From assembly GCF_958301595.1 (NCBI RefSeq), contig NZ_CATQJU010000001.1, positions 1,426,001 to 1,490,000 of the forward strand: DNA of 64,000 bases, given 5' to 3'. Numbering within the stretch: the first letter of the stretch is position 1; the number at the start of each line of letters is the position of its first letter. The position numbers were made by a program, and so were the translations under genes. Below, piece after piece: positions 51,626 through 61,466 of the stretch. This stretch comes from Porphyromonas vaginalis. GTDB taxonomy: Bacteria > Bacteroidota > Bacteroidia > Bacteroidales > Porphyromonadaceae. Below the pieces are notes generated by a model, which saw only the letters and a list, made by a program, of their open reading frames with translations, did no database searches and was not told the DNA's origin.

Positions 51626-52325
51626 CTGCCTTCTTGTCCTTAGCTGCTTGCTTAGAAGATACGAGTACTTTATCGATCATACCATACTCCAGCGCCTCTG
51701 TAGCGGTCATCCACTTGTCACGATCGCTGTCTCGCTCGATCTCCTCGACAGAGCGACCTGAGTGATCAGCAATGATCTTGTAAAGCTCAGCTTTCACCTT
51801 GAGGATCTCCTTGGCAGCGATCTCTATGTCGCTTGCCTGACCCTGCATACCACCCATCGGCTGGTGTATCATCACCCGCGAGTGGGGTAGTGCATAGCGC
51901 TTGCCCTCGGCACCCGCTACGAGGAGGACGGCGGCCATCGAGGCAGCCATACCGGTACACATCGTCGAGACATCACACCCCACGTACTGCATCGTATCGT
52001 AGATGCCAAAGCCCGCATAGACCGACCCGCCAGGACTATTGATATAGATCGAAATATCCTTGCCAGGGTCCGCATTGTCTAGGTACAGGAGCTGCGCCTG
52101 GATCACATTGGCCGTGTAGTCGTTGACCTCCGTGCCGAGGAAGATGATACGATCCATCATCAGGCGGCTGAAGACATCCATCTGCGCCACGTTGAGCTGA
52201 CGCTCCTCGATGATAGTCGGATTGATGTAGCCAGTGGAGGCGGTTATGTAGTCGTTGAGTGCATTCGTATTCATCCGAAGATGAGCGTGTGCATAGTGGA
52301 CGAAGTCCTTATTGTAGTCTGTCAT
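51609..52325 (-). CDS. clpP: ATP-dependent Clp protease proteolytic subunit
   Basis: A 238-residue serine protease of the ClpXP machine. Catalytic Ser129 in [12 protein letters not shown], His154 in MIHQPMGG and the Asp near 203 in RDSDRDKWM. About 30 residues precede the usual ClpP start ([10 protein letters not shown]), and a later start is possible, but Bacteroidota forms often have this extension. The C-terminus is Lys-rich. First gene of the operon; the trigger-factor gene often found upstream is absent here, replaced by about 1 kb of repeats. Confidence 0.95.
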   Translation of the reverse strand: MTDYNKDFVHYAHAHLRMNTNALNDYITASTGYINPTIIEERQLNVAQMDVFSRLMMDRIIFLGTEVNDYTANVIQAQLLYLDNADPGKDISIYINSPGGSVYAGFGIYDTMQYVGCDVSTMCTGMAASMAAVLLVAGAEGKRYALPHSRVMIHQPMGGMQGQASDIEIAAKEILKVKAELYKIIADHSGRSVEEIERDSDRDKWMTATEALEYGMIDKVLVSSKQAAKDKKADGKEK

Positions 52326-52435
52326 AGTGATGAAGCAGAGTTAAGTGAGTTACTATTTATAGGTAAAAGGAGCGAAGCCACGCTTCACTTGCTAAAGGTT
52401 AGAGCCAGTCGAGTCACCCCGACCAAGCTTGATTT

Positions 52436-52481
52436 TGAGACTATTGACTTTTGCAACAGCCTCGATTTAGAAACAAAGATA
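52436..52481 (-). promoter_or_regulatory. clpP promoter with a MITE-end hairpin in the leader
   Basis: Minus-strand TATCTTTG at 52474-52481, about 150 bp before clpP. Immediately downstream, inside the leader, GAGGCTGTTGC-AAAAGTC-AATAGTCTCA (about 52436-52463) matches the terminal hairpin of the MITE. Confidence 0.55.
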
Positions 52482-52559
52482 ACGCTATTTCTGAACATAC
52501 GCCACACCCCCCTCATCGTAGGTCCCGCAAATCTCACGAGCGTGCGACCTATAGGGACT

Positions 52560-52920
52560 CACGACTAGTGCCTAGTGAGATGGCGACCGTTGTCGAATCA
52601 GCCGACGAGTAACGGTTGTAGGGACGCTCGTCTCGTGCGTCCGTTGTAGAACTGCAAGACAAGTATTGACATCGTCTCCTTTAACGGGGATGGACGCACA
52701 GATCGTGCGTCCCTACAGGGTATCGTCACGTTCGTGCGTCCGTTGTGCCCGTTAGCTCTTGGCTGGTGTTACTGTGCCCTGTAGGGACCCACGGAAGTGT
52801 TTAGTCGGAGGGCGTCCGTTGTGTCACAGGTTACGACATCAGGGTTTTAACGGGGACGGACGCCCTCTCGCTAGACACGAGCCGTGCGTCCCTACACTTC
52901 GCTACTCGTCCGATAGCTCC
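52560..52920. repeat. Cluster of R4 palindromes
   Basis: Several copies of a loose palindrome, GGACGCAC-GATC-GTGCGTCC, each usually followed by CTACA, at about 52617, 52685, 52730 and 52857, separated by AACGGGGA-type spacers. No gene in this 360-bp stretch. Confidence 0.6.
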
Positions 52921-52959
52921 GATCCCTCTGATAGCTCTGACAGCTCCGATCATCTCCCC

Positions 52960-53285
52960 TCTAATTTCTAATCTCTAACCTCTAGTCCCTATTTACATAT
53001 CTTTACGGGGAGATTTGTCCGATTCTATCCTTTCTCCAATATCCACGTGGGGAATCTCAAATCTCCACGTGGATGTTTTTTATTTTCCACGTGGGGGCGT
53101 TTTGATTCCTCCGAAGTTTCATTTGATTCTTCCGAAGTTTCATTTCATTCCTCCGAAGAATTTTTTATTTCCCACGTGGAGATTTTGAAATATTCAGGTG
53201 GAAATCACTTTTCCCCGACACGGTGTCGTTTCGATATGTCGTTGGGTCTAAATTATTGTAATAGGTCGGCGGTGAGTTTGCCCTG
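52960..53285. repeat. R1 repeat, copy 3, inverted
   Basis: Same element as copies 1 and 2, on the opposite strand. Centres 53046.5, 53068.5 and 53090.5 (CCACGTGG), three TCCGAAG units at 21-bp steps (CCGAAG at 53111, 53132, 53153), then 53175.5 and a degenerate box at 53197.5. Flanks TATTTACATATCTTTACGG and AAATTATTGTAAT match. No R2 is seen on either side here. Confidence 0.8.
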
Positions 53286-53316
53286 ATGAGACTGTTGGTT
53301 TTGAGGGCGTATGGAA

Positions 53317-54345
53317 CTAGTAGTTTAGCTTTTTGGTCGTGTGCGTGTCGCGCTCTGCGTAGGCATTGCGCTGGGTGAAGATGGCACGAAGCAGCCGCCC
53401 GACGAGGCGCGACTGGCGAGCATAGTTCCTGAGCGAGACCGCGCGAAAGTCCACCCCCTGAGGTCCGAAGCTTTGCGGGGAGAGGTAGTAATAGGTCGCC
53501 TCCTCAAAGAGCTTTGCCAAGCGTCGAGGCGGCTTGGCTGTCTGGCTCATCTTCTTACTGCTGGGGCAAATGACCTCTATACCATCAGCACGAAGCCGCT
53601 CTACGGTAGTCGCTATGACCCGGTCGTAGGCCGCTACGAGGGGAGTCATGTCGAACTCCTTGTAGGCACTCTCACCGATCTTCTGCACGGGGCGTATCTG
53701 CACCGTTCGGACGGGATAGTCACGGATTAAGTCGGGTAGATGGCTTAGCTCCTCCAGATTGTCGTGATTGACCGTGTAGTTGAGCCGTACGGCGGGTGGG
53801 TTGTCTAGCGCCTTCAACCACTCTAGTAGCGTGACAAATCGTTGCCACTCGGCACCCACCATCAGCCGCTCATAAGTCGCTTGCGTGGTGCCATGCAGCG
53901 AGAGTGTTAGCTCACTCAGTCCCGCTGTCACGAGTGCCCGCAGGGTCTTCTCGGTCAGGGCATTGCCATTCGTTATGACGGAGATCCAAGGGACGTGGTA
54001 CTCCTGGCCCAGCTGCACAAGACGAAGCATAGTCTCTGGGGTGAGCGTCGGCTCGGCACCACAACCGATCTGTAGCCTGAGTGCCTGGGGGAAGAGATGA
54101 GCCGCTATCGCCTCGCAGTCGTCCGTGGTCAGCTTGCCACGCAGCGTAGCTCTATACTCTGGATCGCTAAAGTAGCACATCTGACAACGGAGGTTGCAGG
54201 CTAAGATAGGGTCGATGAAAACGCCTATGTAGCGTCTCCTCAAGAGGTGCATACCGAGGACGGAGAGGAGCTTAAGGCGATCTCCTCCCTTACGGCTCAG
54301 GGTGCGTGCTAGCCGCTGTGTGGCGTGGGTGAGCGGGTTCATCAT
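53317..54345 (-). CDS. Radical SAM protein
   Basis: A 342-residue radical-SAM enzyme: CNLRCQMC (CxxxCxxC, about residues 50-57) binds the 4Fe-4S cluster and SAM; then GCGAEPTLTPETMLRL, VITNGNALTEK and LTLSLHGTTQATYERLM follow the TIM-barrel order. No SPASM-type Cys cluster at the C-terminus, which is basic. Close in form to uncharacterised Bacteroidota radical SAM proteins; substrate unknown. Lies 19 bp downstream of polA in the same direction. Confidence 0.85.
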   Translation of the reverse strand: MMNPLTHATQRLARTLSRKGGDRLKLLSVLGMHLLRRRYIGVFIDPILACNLRCQMCYFSDPEYRATLRGKLTTDDCEAIAAHLFPQALRLQIGCGAEPTLTPETMLRLVQLGQEYHVPWISVITNGNALTEKTLRALVTAGLSELTLSLHGTTQATYERLMVGAEWQRFVTLLEWLKALDNPPAVRLNYTVNHDNLEELSHLPDLIRDYPVRTVQIRPVQKIGESAYKEFDMTPLVAAYDRVIATTVERLRADGIEVICPSSKKMSQTAKPPRRLAKLFEEATYYYLSPQSFGPQGVDFRAVSLRNYARQSRLVGRLLRAIFTQRNAYAERDTHTTKKLNY

Positions 54346-54364
54346 CCTCTCTGTCTCGGGCGAA

Positions 54365-57211
54365 TTAGTGTGCTGCGAGCCAATCTTTGCCGGTGCCGAT
54401 CTCGACTACAAGCGGTACGGAGCACTCGGGCCAGGCACCCTCCATCGCTTCACGAACGAGGGCAGTGACACGATCTAGTTCGTCGAGATAGACGTTGAGA
54501 ACCAGTTCGTCGTGCACCTGTAGGACGAGGTAGCTGCGTAGCTGTTGCTTCGTCAGCTCCTCCTCGACACGTATCATAGCGATCTTGATGATGTCTGCGG
54601 CGGTGCCTTGGATCGGTGCGTTGATCGCGTTGCGCTCGGCATTGCCACGCTGGGCTCCACGCGCTGTGCGGAGGTTGCGCAGCTGCCGACGACGACCGAA
54701 GGCGGTCTCCGTATAGCCCCGCTCGGTGGCGAGCGCTATAGCCTCATTCATAAAGGCCTGTATATGGGTAAAGGTGGCGAAGTACTCCTTGATCAGCTCG
54801 GCAGCCTCGCCAACGGGGATGTTGAGACGCTGGCTCAGACCATAAGGCGTGATGCCGTAGTTGATGCCAAAGTTGGCCGTCTTCGCCTTGCTACGCATCA
54901 GCGGGGTCACCTCCTCGGGGGCCACCTTAAAGACCTTAGCGGCTGTCGCCGTGTGAATATCGTCGCCCGAGAGGAAGGAATGTATCATCGCTGGGTCTTG
55001 GCTCAGATGCGCCATGACGCGTAGCTCCACCTGCGAGTAGTCCGCACTGAGCAGGACAGCTCCGATCGGCTCCTCATGGGTGTGATCCACAGGAGTACAG
55101 GCGGAAAGGCGTGGGGTGTAGTAAGGGTCAGCGACAAAGGCACGACGCAGGGGACGCCCGAGGTCGCTACGGATGGGGATGTTTTGCAGATTAGGATTGC
55201 TCGAGGAGAGCCTGCCCGTGGCGGTGACCGCCTGATTGTACGAAGTGTGCAGCTTACCATCGGGGTAGCACATCTTGGGCAACGGATCTATGTAGGTGTT
55301 GAGCAACTTGCGCGCCTCACGGTAGTCTAGGATGAGTGCGACGACAGGGTGGAGCGAGCGCAGCGGGAGGAGCGTCTCCTCGTTGGTCACATAGCTACCA
55401 GTCTTAGTCTTGCGTGGCTTCTCCACAATCTTAAGCTCGTCAAAGAGCAGTTCGCCGATCTGCTTCGGACTATTGACCTTAAGGTTAAGCCCTCGTGATG
55501 AGTAGCTCTGTATCTCCTGCTCTAGGCGGAGGACGCTCTCGAGAAGCTCCTGACGGGAGCGCTGCAGTGCCTCGATGTCGAGGACGATGCCACGCTGCTC
55601 CATGTGCATCAGCACATAGAGGAGCGGTATCTCCACCTCGGTGAGGAGACGCTGCTCGGTAGGGGAGAGCTGCTTGTGCAGGGCGTGGTAGAGGCGTAGC
55701 GTCACGTAGGCATCTTCGCTAGCGTAGTCGCAAAGGAGCTTGGGGTCTACGTCAGTGCGTAGCGCAAAGCTCTCCTGAGGCGAGAGATCTTTGTAGCGTA
55801 TCGTGTCGTAGCGGAGCAAGCCGCCCGCCAGTTCGTCGAGACTATGCCCCTGGTCGGCATCGATCAGGTAGTGCGCCAGCATGGTATCGTAGAGTGGACG
55901 CGCCTCGGGCAGTCCGTAGCGTGTCAGCACCTCTAGGTCAAACTTCGCATTGTGTGCCACCTTTAGCACATGCTCGTCTTGCATCAGATCCTTTAGCGGA
56001 GAAAGTATATGCGTCGCCTCCTCAGCCGACTCGGGAAGCGGGATAAAGTAAGCCTGCTGCTCATCGGCACAGAGCGACATGCCGACGATACCCGCACAGA
56101 GCGCATCGAGGCCATCGGTCTCGGTGTCAAAGGCGACAACGGAGCTGCCCGCCAACTGCTTAGCGAGCTGGCTCACCGCCTCGTAACCTTTGATTTCGGT
56201 AAAGGTCACGCCAACCGTCTTGTAGTTTTCTAGAGGAGCTGCGGCACTCACGGGACCCGACACTTCAATTGTGGCTGGCGAACTTGGTACTGTCGAACTA
56301 CCGCCAAGGTCAAAGAGACCCACCTGAGGATTGCTCTCTGCGGGCTTGCCGATGCGCTTCAGTAGCGAGGTGAAGGCAAACTCCTTGAAGATGCGCTCCA
56401 CAGCGGCGTGGTCGGGGCCTCGCCACTTCATCTGGTCGGGATCAAAGGTGACTCCCGGCACGTCGGTCACGATGGTGACGAGATGCCGCGAGAGCATCGT
56501 CTGCTCCTTGGCTGCGAGGAGCTTTTTCGCATAGGTCGGCTTCACCTGGTCAATGCGTGCGTAGATATCTTCGATCGAGTCAAACTCCTCGAGAAGTTTC
56601 TGTGCTGCGACTTTGCCAATGCCTGGACAGCCGGGCACATTGTCGGAGCTATCGCCCACAAGCCCCAAGTAGTCAATCATCTGCAGCGGATAGCGGATGC
56701 CGTACTTAGCGGTAATCTCCTCAGTGCCTAGTAGCTCAAAGCCTGACCCCGTGCGCTGTGGCGCAAACATCTGCGCGTGCGGTCCGACGAGTTGCCCGTA
56801 ATCCTTGTCTGGTGTGACCATACGCACCGCGTAGCCTGCCTCGACAGCTTGACGGCTCAGCGTGCCGATCAGGTCGTCTGCTTCGTACCCTTCGACCCCT
56901 AGCAGAGGTATCTGGTAAGCCTGCACCAACTCTTTGATATAAGGCATCGAGAATCGTATCGTCTCGGGTGTCTCGGGGCGATTGGCCTTGTACTCTGGGT
57001 ACTCCTTGTGGCGAAAGGTTCCCCCCGGCATATCCATCGCCACGGCGATGTAGTCGGGTCGCTCCTTGTCAATGATGTCTTGTAGCGTGGAGGCGAAGCC
57101 GTAGAGCGCACTCGTGTCGCGCCCCTGCGCATCCACGAGGGGACGATTGATGAAGGCGTAGTAAGCTCGGTAAATCAGGGCATAAGCGTCAAGCAGATAG
57201 AGCGTAGGCAT
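54365..57211 (-). CDS. polA: DNA polymerase I
   Basis: A 948-residue three-domain enzyme. N-terminal 5'-3' nuclease (MPTLYLLDAYALIYRAYYAF, VAMDMPGGTFRHKEYPEYK, MVTPDKDYGQLV, GLVGDSSDNVPGCPGIG), a 3'-5' exonuclease domain that keeps VVAFDTETDGLDAL (Asp, Glu) and VAHNAKFDLEVL, then polymerase motif A LLSADYSQVELRVMAHLSQD, motif B RSKAKTANFGINYG and motif C LVLQVHDELVLNV. Repair and Okazaki-fragment processing. In a leftward run with the acetyltransferase 26 bp upstream and the radical SAM gene 19 bp downstream. Confidence 0.96.
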   Translation of the reverse strand: MPTLYLLDAYALIYRAYYAFINRPLVDAQGRDTSALYGFASTLQDIIDKERPDYIAVAMDMPGGTFRHKEYPEYKANRPETPETIRFSMPYIKELVQAYQIPLLGVEGYEADDLIGTLSRQAVEAGYAVRMVTPDKDYGQLVGPHAQMFAPQRTGSGFELLGTEEITAKYGIRYPLQMIDYLGLVGDSSDNVPGCPGIGKVAAQKLLEEFDSIEDIYARIDQVKPTYAKKLLAAKEQTMLSRHLVTIVTDVPGVTFDPDQMKWRGPDHAAVERIFKEFAFTSLLKRIGKPAESNPQVGLFDLGGSSTVPSSPATIEVSGPVSAAAPLENYKTVGVTFTEIKGYEAVSQLAKQLAGSSVVAFDTETDGLDALCAGIVGMSLCADEQQAYFIPLPESAEEATHILSPLKDLMQDEHVLKVAHNAKFDLEVLTRYGLPEARPLYDTMLAHYLIDADQGHSLDELAGGLLRYDTIRYKDLSPQESFALRTDVDPKLLCDYASEDAYVTLRLYHALHKQLSPTEQRLLTEVEIPLLYVLMHMEQRGIVLDIEALQRSRQELLESVLRLEQEIQSYSSRGLNLKVNSPKQIGELLFDELKIVEKPRKTKTGSYVTNEETLLPLRSLHPVVALILDYREARKLLNTYIDPLPKMCYPDGKLHTSYNQAVTATGRLSSSNPNLQNIPIRSDLGRPLRRAFVADPYYTPRLSACTPVDHTHEEPIGAVLLSADYSQVELRVMAHLSQDPAMIHSFLSGDDIHTATAAKVFKVAPEEVTPLMRSKAKTANFGINYGITPYGLSQRLNIPVGEAAELIKEYFATFTHIQAFMNEAIALATERGYTETAFGRRRQLRNLRTARGAQRGNAERNAINAPIQGTAADIIKIAMIRVEEELTKQQLRSYLVLQVHDELVLNVYLDELDRVTALVREAMEGAWPECSVPLVVEIGTGKDWLAAH

Positions 57212-57237
57212 AGTTTAGATAGGGTAAAAGTAACGGG

Positions 57238-57843
57238 TTAATCTTGAGGGTCGATGGGCTTGCTGAGCGAACGAATGACACGGCAGGGATTGCCCACGGC
57301 TAGGCTCATCGGGGGGATGCTTTTGGTGACGACACTCCCTGCACCGATCACAGAGCCTCGGCCAATGGTTACGCCGGGGAGGATCGTACAGCCACCACCG
57401 ATCCAGACATGGTCCTCGATGATGATCGGGATGCCAAACTCCCAGCCGGCAGCGCGCTCCTCGAGGTCGAGCGGATGCCCCACACTGTAGAGCGAGACGG
57501 AGGGGCCGATGAGTACATGGTCACCGATGGTCACATGTCCGCCATCGAGCATGGTGCAGCCACTATTGATGAAAGTATGACTCCCCACCTCAATCTCGCT
57601 CCCGTAGTCACAAAAGAAAGGGGTCACCAGCCAACTCTCCTCGCCAAGCCCTCCGAGTAGTTTCTCTAGCTCACGATGATACTGCTCCCGCTCTTCGACG
57701 GGTATGCGGTGCAGGGCTTGCAGTCGCTCTTTGCACCGACTAGCCAAGAGCTGACGGTCGGTGTCGCTCTGTATATTATAGTAGCGATAACCCTCGGGCT
57801 GCGGGGATGGTACAAACGATAATGGGGAAGTCGTGTGAGACAT
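57238..57843 (-). CDS. Maltose/galactoside O-acetyltransferase family protein
   Basis: About 201 residues from the likely start at 57843 (MSHTTSPLSF); the 21 upstream residues are rejected as unlike the family. N-terminal helical Maa domain (SRCKERLQALHRIPVEEREQ), then a left-handed beta-helix of hexapeptides (FINSGCTMLDGGHVTIGDHV, GPSVSLYSVGHPLD, WIGGGCTILPGVTIGRGSVI, GAGSVVTKSIPP). The catalytic His lies in VGHPLD. Acetylates sugars with acetyl-CoA; the acceptor is unknown. First gene of the polA run. Confidence 0.9.
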   Translation of the reverse strand: MSHTTSPLSFVPSPQPEGYRYYNIQSDTDRQLLASRCKERLQALHRIPVEEREQYHRELEKLLGGLGEESWLVTPFFCDYGSEIEVGSHTFINSGCTMLDGGHVTIGDHVLIGPSVSLYSVGHPLDLEERAAGWEFGIPIIIEDHVWIGGGCTILPGVTIGRGSVIGAGSVVTKSIPPMSLAVGNPCRVIRSLSKPIDPQD

Positions 57844-57988
57844 ACGGTGAAGCGGTAAATGCGGAGAGAGGAGCCTGTCATCTCCACCACGGAGCCGGCA
57901 GAGCAACCCTCAGCGGAGGCTATGGCAACAGTCTCCTACCACAAAGGTAACAATAAATCCCCTCTCCTTTCTGTTTCCTCCCGCTGGC

Positions 57989-58107
57989 ACTCCAGTTTCA
58001 CCCGTATGGCACTGGAGTTTCTTCCGTATGGCACTGTAGTTTCTTCCGTATGAAACTGGAGTTTCACCTATATGGCACTGGAGTTTCTTCCGTATGAAAC
58101 TAGCTGA
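57989..58107. repeat. Array of ACT-N2-AGT boxes at exactly 22-bp steps
   Basis: Box centres 57992.5, 58014.5, 58036.5, 58058.5 and 58080.5, with a decayed sixth near 58102. Outer bases alternate between GGC(ACT) and GAA(ACT) on the left and (AGT)TTC on the right; spacers are TTCCGTAT or ACCCGTAT-like. Between the acetyltransferase start and the infB end, both leftward. Confidence 0.8.
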
Positions 58108-58132
58108 AGTGGGGATGAGACAAAAGAAAAGT

Positions 58133-58163
58133 GGCGACTGCTCCTCCGGGAGAAGCAGTCGCC
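58133..58163 (-). terminator. infB terminator
   Basis: GGCGACTGCT and AGCAGTCGCC form a perfect 10-bp stem; the minus-strand reading continues ACTTTTCTTTTG. Confidence 0.8.
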
Positions 58164-58191
58164 AATTAGACAAATGTATTGGGGTAGGGGA

Positions 58192-61100
58192 CTAGAGCTT
58201 GCGCCGAACCTCGATCTCCTCAAAGGACTCGATGATGTCGCCCACCTCCAGGTTGTTGTAGTTCTTGATATTGATACCGCACTCGAGACCTGAGACCACC
58301 TCCTTGGCCTCGTCCTTGAAGCGCTTGAGCGACTCGAGCTCGCCTGTGTGGATGACCACACCGTCGCGGATGACACGCACCTTGTCGGTACGCTTGATCT
58401 TGCCATCGGTGACCATACAGCCTGCGATAGTGCCGATCTTGCTGACCTTGAAGGTCTGCAGCACCTCCAGATTGGCCGTGACCTGCTCGCGAATGTCTGG
58501 CGAGAGCATGCCCTCGAGGGCATCGCGCACATCTTCGATAGCATCGTAGATGATGGAGTAGGTGCGGATCTCGACGCCCTCCTGCTCGGCGAGCTTGCGG
58601 GCCTGAGCACTAGGACGAACCTGGAAGCCGATGATCACAGCGTCTGATGCCGTAGCCAGTTGGATGTCTGACTCGGTGATCTGACCGACACCCTGATGGA
58701 TGACGCTCACCTGGATCTCCTTCGTCGAGAGCTCGATGAGGGAGTTGGCCAGTGCCTGTACGGAGCCGTCCACGTCGCCCTTGATAATGAGGTTAAACTG
58801 CTGGAAGTTGCCCACAGCGATGCGACGACCGATATCATCGAGGGTAAGCATCTTCTGCGTACGCAAGCCTTGCTCACGCTGCAACTGCTCACGCTTGACC
58901 GCTAGCTCACGTGCGTCCTGCTCGCTCTCCATGACATTGAAGTCGTCACCAGCGGTCGGTGCGCCGTTGAAGCCGAGGATAGAGACGGCCGTGGATAGCC
59001 CCGCGGTGTCGACACGCTTGTTGTACTCGTTGTACATAGCCTTGACACGTCCGTAGTAGCTACCAGCTAGGATGTAGTCTCCGATGTGGAGGGTGCCTCG
59101 CTGGATCAAGACGGAGGCGAGGTAACCCTTGCCCTTGTCTAGTGAAGACTCGATGACCGAGCCTGAGGCACGACGATGAGGATTGGACTTAAGCTCGAGG
59201 AGCTCTGCCTCGAGGAAGATTTTGTCTAGTAGATCGGGGATGCCGATATTCTTCTTGGCCGAGATCTCCTGTACCTGATACTTACCACCCCAATCCTCGA
59301 CGAGGTAGTTCATACCAGCGAGTTGCTCGCGGATCTTATCGGGGTTGGCTCCGTTGACATCGATCTTATTGATCGCAAAGATGATCGGCACGCCGGCGGC
59401 ACTCGCATGGTTGAGCGCCTCGATGGTCTGAGGCATCACGGCGTCGTTTGCCGCAATGACGATGACCACAATATCTGTAATCTGCGCACCACGAGCACGC
59501 ATAGCGGTAAAGGCCTCGTGACCAGGTGTGTCTAGGACGGTGAGGCGACGACCATCGGAGAGGGTCACATTGTACGCACCGATGTGCTGCGTGATACCGC
59601 CCGCCTCGCCTGCGGTAACGTCCGAACGACGGATGCAGTCGAGTAGCGACGTCTTACCGTGGTCTACGTGACCCATGATGGTGATGACGGGTGGACGAGG
59701 CTCTAGATCCTCAGGCTTGTCGGGCTCCTCGTCGGCGGTGATTGCCTCGACGACGTTGGCCGATACGAACTCGGTCTCGTAGCCAAACTCCTCGGCAACG
59801 ATATTGATCGTCTCAGCATCGAGACGCTGATTGATCGACACCATCATGTCGATACTCATACAGGTGGAGATAACGTCGGTGACGGGCACGTTCATCATGT
59901 TGGCCAGGTCGCTGACGGTGACGAACTCGGTCAGCTTGAGTACCTTCTCGTCCTGCGTGGAGAGCTCCTGCTCACGCTCAAACTCGGCACGACGTGCCTC
60001 GCGCTTCTCTCGTCTAGACTTAGCCGCACGTCCGAAGACAGACTGCTTGTTGTTGAGCCGTGCTAGTGTCTCCTTGACCTGCTTAGCTCTTAGCTCGTCC
60101 TGCTCCTCGGGAGTCAAGACGGGCTCCTGACGCTTGCTCTTACGTCCAGTGCGACGCTCATTGCGCCCTCCGCGCTCACCTCGCTGTGGAGCTGCTGTGC
60201 GATCGCCCTTCTTGCCTGAGCGGTCGTCCTGTATCTTGGCACCCTCGCTCTTGACATCGACAGCTCCTGAGGAGATGCGCTTGCGCTTGCGACGATTGCT
60301 CTCTTTGTCCTTGCTAGACTTGCGAGAGCGAGAGGTGCTAAAGCTACTGAGGTCGATCTTGCCGACCACCTTGAGCTGTGGCTCGTCCTCTTTCTTGGCA
60401 ATGCGGAAGATCTCGGTCGCATCCTTACCCTTGGTTTCGGTAGGAGCCTCGGTGGGCGTCTCTGCCTGGGGCTTCGCTGCGGGAGCCTCCTTGACGGCTG
60501 GCTCTTGGGCTGCTGGCGCTGGTGCGGTAGAGGCTGGTTGTTCGGCAGCTTTCTGCTTCGGCTCTTCCTTGGCCGGCTCAGGCTTAGCAGCTACTGGCTT
60601 AGCCTCTGTCTGTGCAGGGGTCTTAGCAGCAATAGGTGTGGACTCCTTAGAAGTGTCGCCCTCGGGCTCCTTAGACGAAGCCTTTGCAGAAGGCTTAGGG
60701 CTCTCTGCGGGCTTAGTCTCGACCTTTGTCTCTTTAGTCTCGGGAGCCTTCTTGGTCTCCTTAGTCTCTTTGGCTGGCGTAGTAGCCTTCGGCTGCTCGG
60801 TTGTCGTGCTAGCCTTCGTCTTGGCAGGCTCCTCCGGTGTAGCCTCCTTCTGCTTAGAGGTCATTGTGCTTTTGGCCTTGCTAGTCTTAGCTGTAGCCTT
60901 CGTCTTAGCTGGCTCCTCCTGAGTAGCCGCAGAGGCTTTGCCCGTAGAGGCTGAGACGGGATTGTTGTGCTTGTCCAGCTCTATACGTCCCACGACGTTG
61001 AGCTGTGAAGCACTGGCCGTAGTGGGGATGTCTGGCTCTGCCTGGGCCTTTTTAGCTGCTGGAGCTTTACTCTTCGAGGGTTGCTCCTCGGAGCTACTAG

Positions 61101-61359
61101 CCTCAGTCGTTGCCGTCTTGGCAGACTCCTCTGGTTTAGCCTTAGAAGTGCTCTTGCGGAGAAACTTCTTCTTGACTTTTCCTATAGTCTCCTCATCAAA
61201 GGTCGGCGTGAAGTCACGCAGGACTAGATTAAACTCATCCTCCGTGATGCGTGTGTTGGGGTTGTTGTCTACCTCCTTACCCTTATCGTTAAGGAAGGAG
61301 ACAAGCGTGTTGACTCCGATGTTGAGTTCTTTGGCTAGGCTAAACAGTTTTATGGACAT
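58192..61359 (-). CDS. infB: Translation initiation factor IF-2
   Basis: A 1055-residue GTPase that places initiator tRNA on the 30S subunit. N-terminal IF2_N helix ([20 protein letters not shown]), a long Ala/Lys/Thr/Glu-rich linker (about 70-340), a basic patch (RKSKRQEP), second IF2_N-like segment, then the G domain: [56 protein letters not shown]-terminal domains follow to EVRRKL. The linker is longer than in E. coli, as usual in Bacteroidota. Last of the rimP-nusA-infB operon. Confidence 0.97.
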   Translation of the reverse strand: MSIKLFSLAKELNIGVNTLVSFLNDKGKEVDNNPNTRITEDEFNLVLRDFTPTFDEETIGKVKKKFLRKSTSKAKPEESAKTATTEASSSEEQPSKSKAPAAKKAQAEPDIPTTASASQLNVVGRIELDKHNNPVSASTGKASAATQEEPAKTKATAKTSKAKSTMTSKQKEATPEEPAKTKASTTTEQPKATTPAKETKETKKAPETKETKVETKPAESPKPSAKASSKEPEGDTSKESTPIAAKTPAQTEAKPVAAKPEPAKEEPKQKAAEQPASTAPAPAAQEPAVKEAPAAKPQAETPTEAPTETKGKDATEIFRIAKKEDEPQLKVVGKIDLSSFSTSRSRKSSKDKESNRRKRKRISSGAVDVKSEGAKIQDDRSGKKGDRTAAPQRGERGGRNERRTGRKSKRQEPVLTPEEQDELRAKQVKETLARLNNKQSVFGRAAKSRREKREARRAEFEREQELSTQDEKVLKLTEFVTVSDLANMMNVPVTDVISTCMSIDMMVSINQRLDAETINIVAEEFGYETEFVSANVVEAITADEEPDKPEDLEPRPPVITIMGHVDHGKTSLLDCIRRSDVTAGEAGGITQHIGAYNVTLSDGRRLTVLDTPGHEAFTAMRARGAQITDIVVIVIAANDAVMPQTIEALNHASAAGVPIIFAINKIDVNGANPDKIREQLAGMNYLVEDWGGKYQVQEISAKKNIGIPDLLDKIFLEAELLELKSNPHRRASGSVIESSLDKGKGYLASVLIQRGTLHIGDYILAGSYYGRVKAMYNEYNKRVDTAGLSTAVSILGFNGAPTAGDDFNVMESEQDARELAVKREQLQREQGLRTQKMLTLDDIGRRIAVGNFQQFNLIIKGDVDGSVQALANSLIELSTKEIQVSVIHQGVGQITESDIQLATASDAVIIGFQVRPSAQARKLAEQEGVEIRTYSIIYDAIEDVRDALEGMLSPDIREQVTANLEVLQTFKVSKIGTIAGCMVTDGKIKRTDKVRVIRDGVVIHTGELESLKRFKDEAKEVVSGLECGINIKNYNNLEVGDIIESFEEIEVRRKL

Positions 61360-61466
61360 ATATTTCTCTTGATTGCTCGTCTACGGGTGGGGATTGGTAT
61401 TTCTTGTCATTATCATATAGTCACGGTCACCCCCTATACTGTGACTAGCTAGTAGTGTGCTGCTGC

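Noticed and set aside
60134-60922. 262-codon plus-strand frame, Leu/Ala/Ser-rich
   Set aside because: Antisense shadow of the Ala/Lys/Thr-rich linker of infB.
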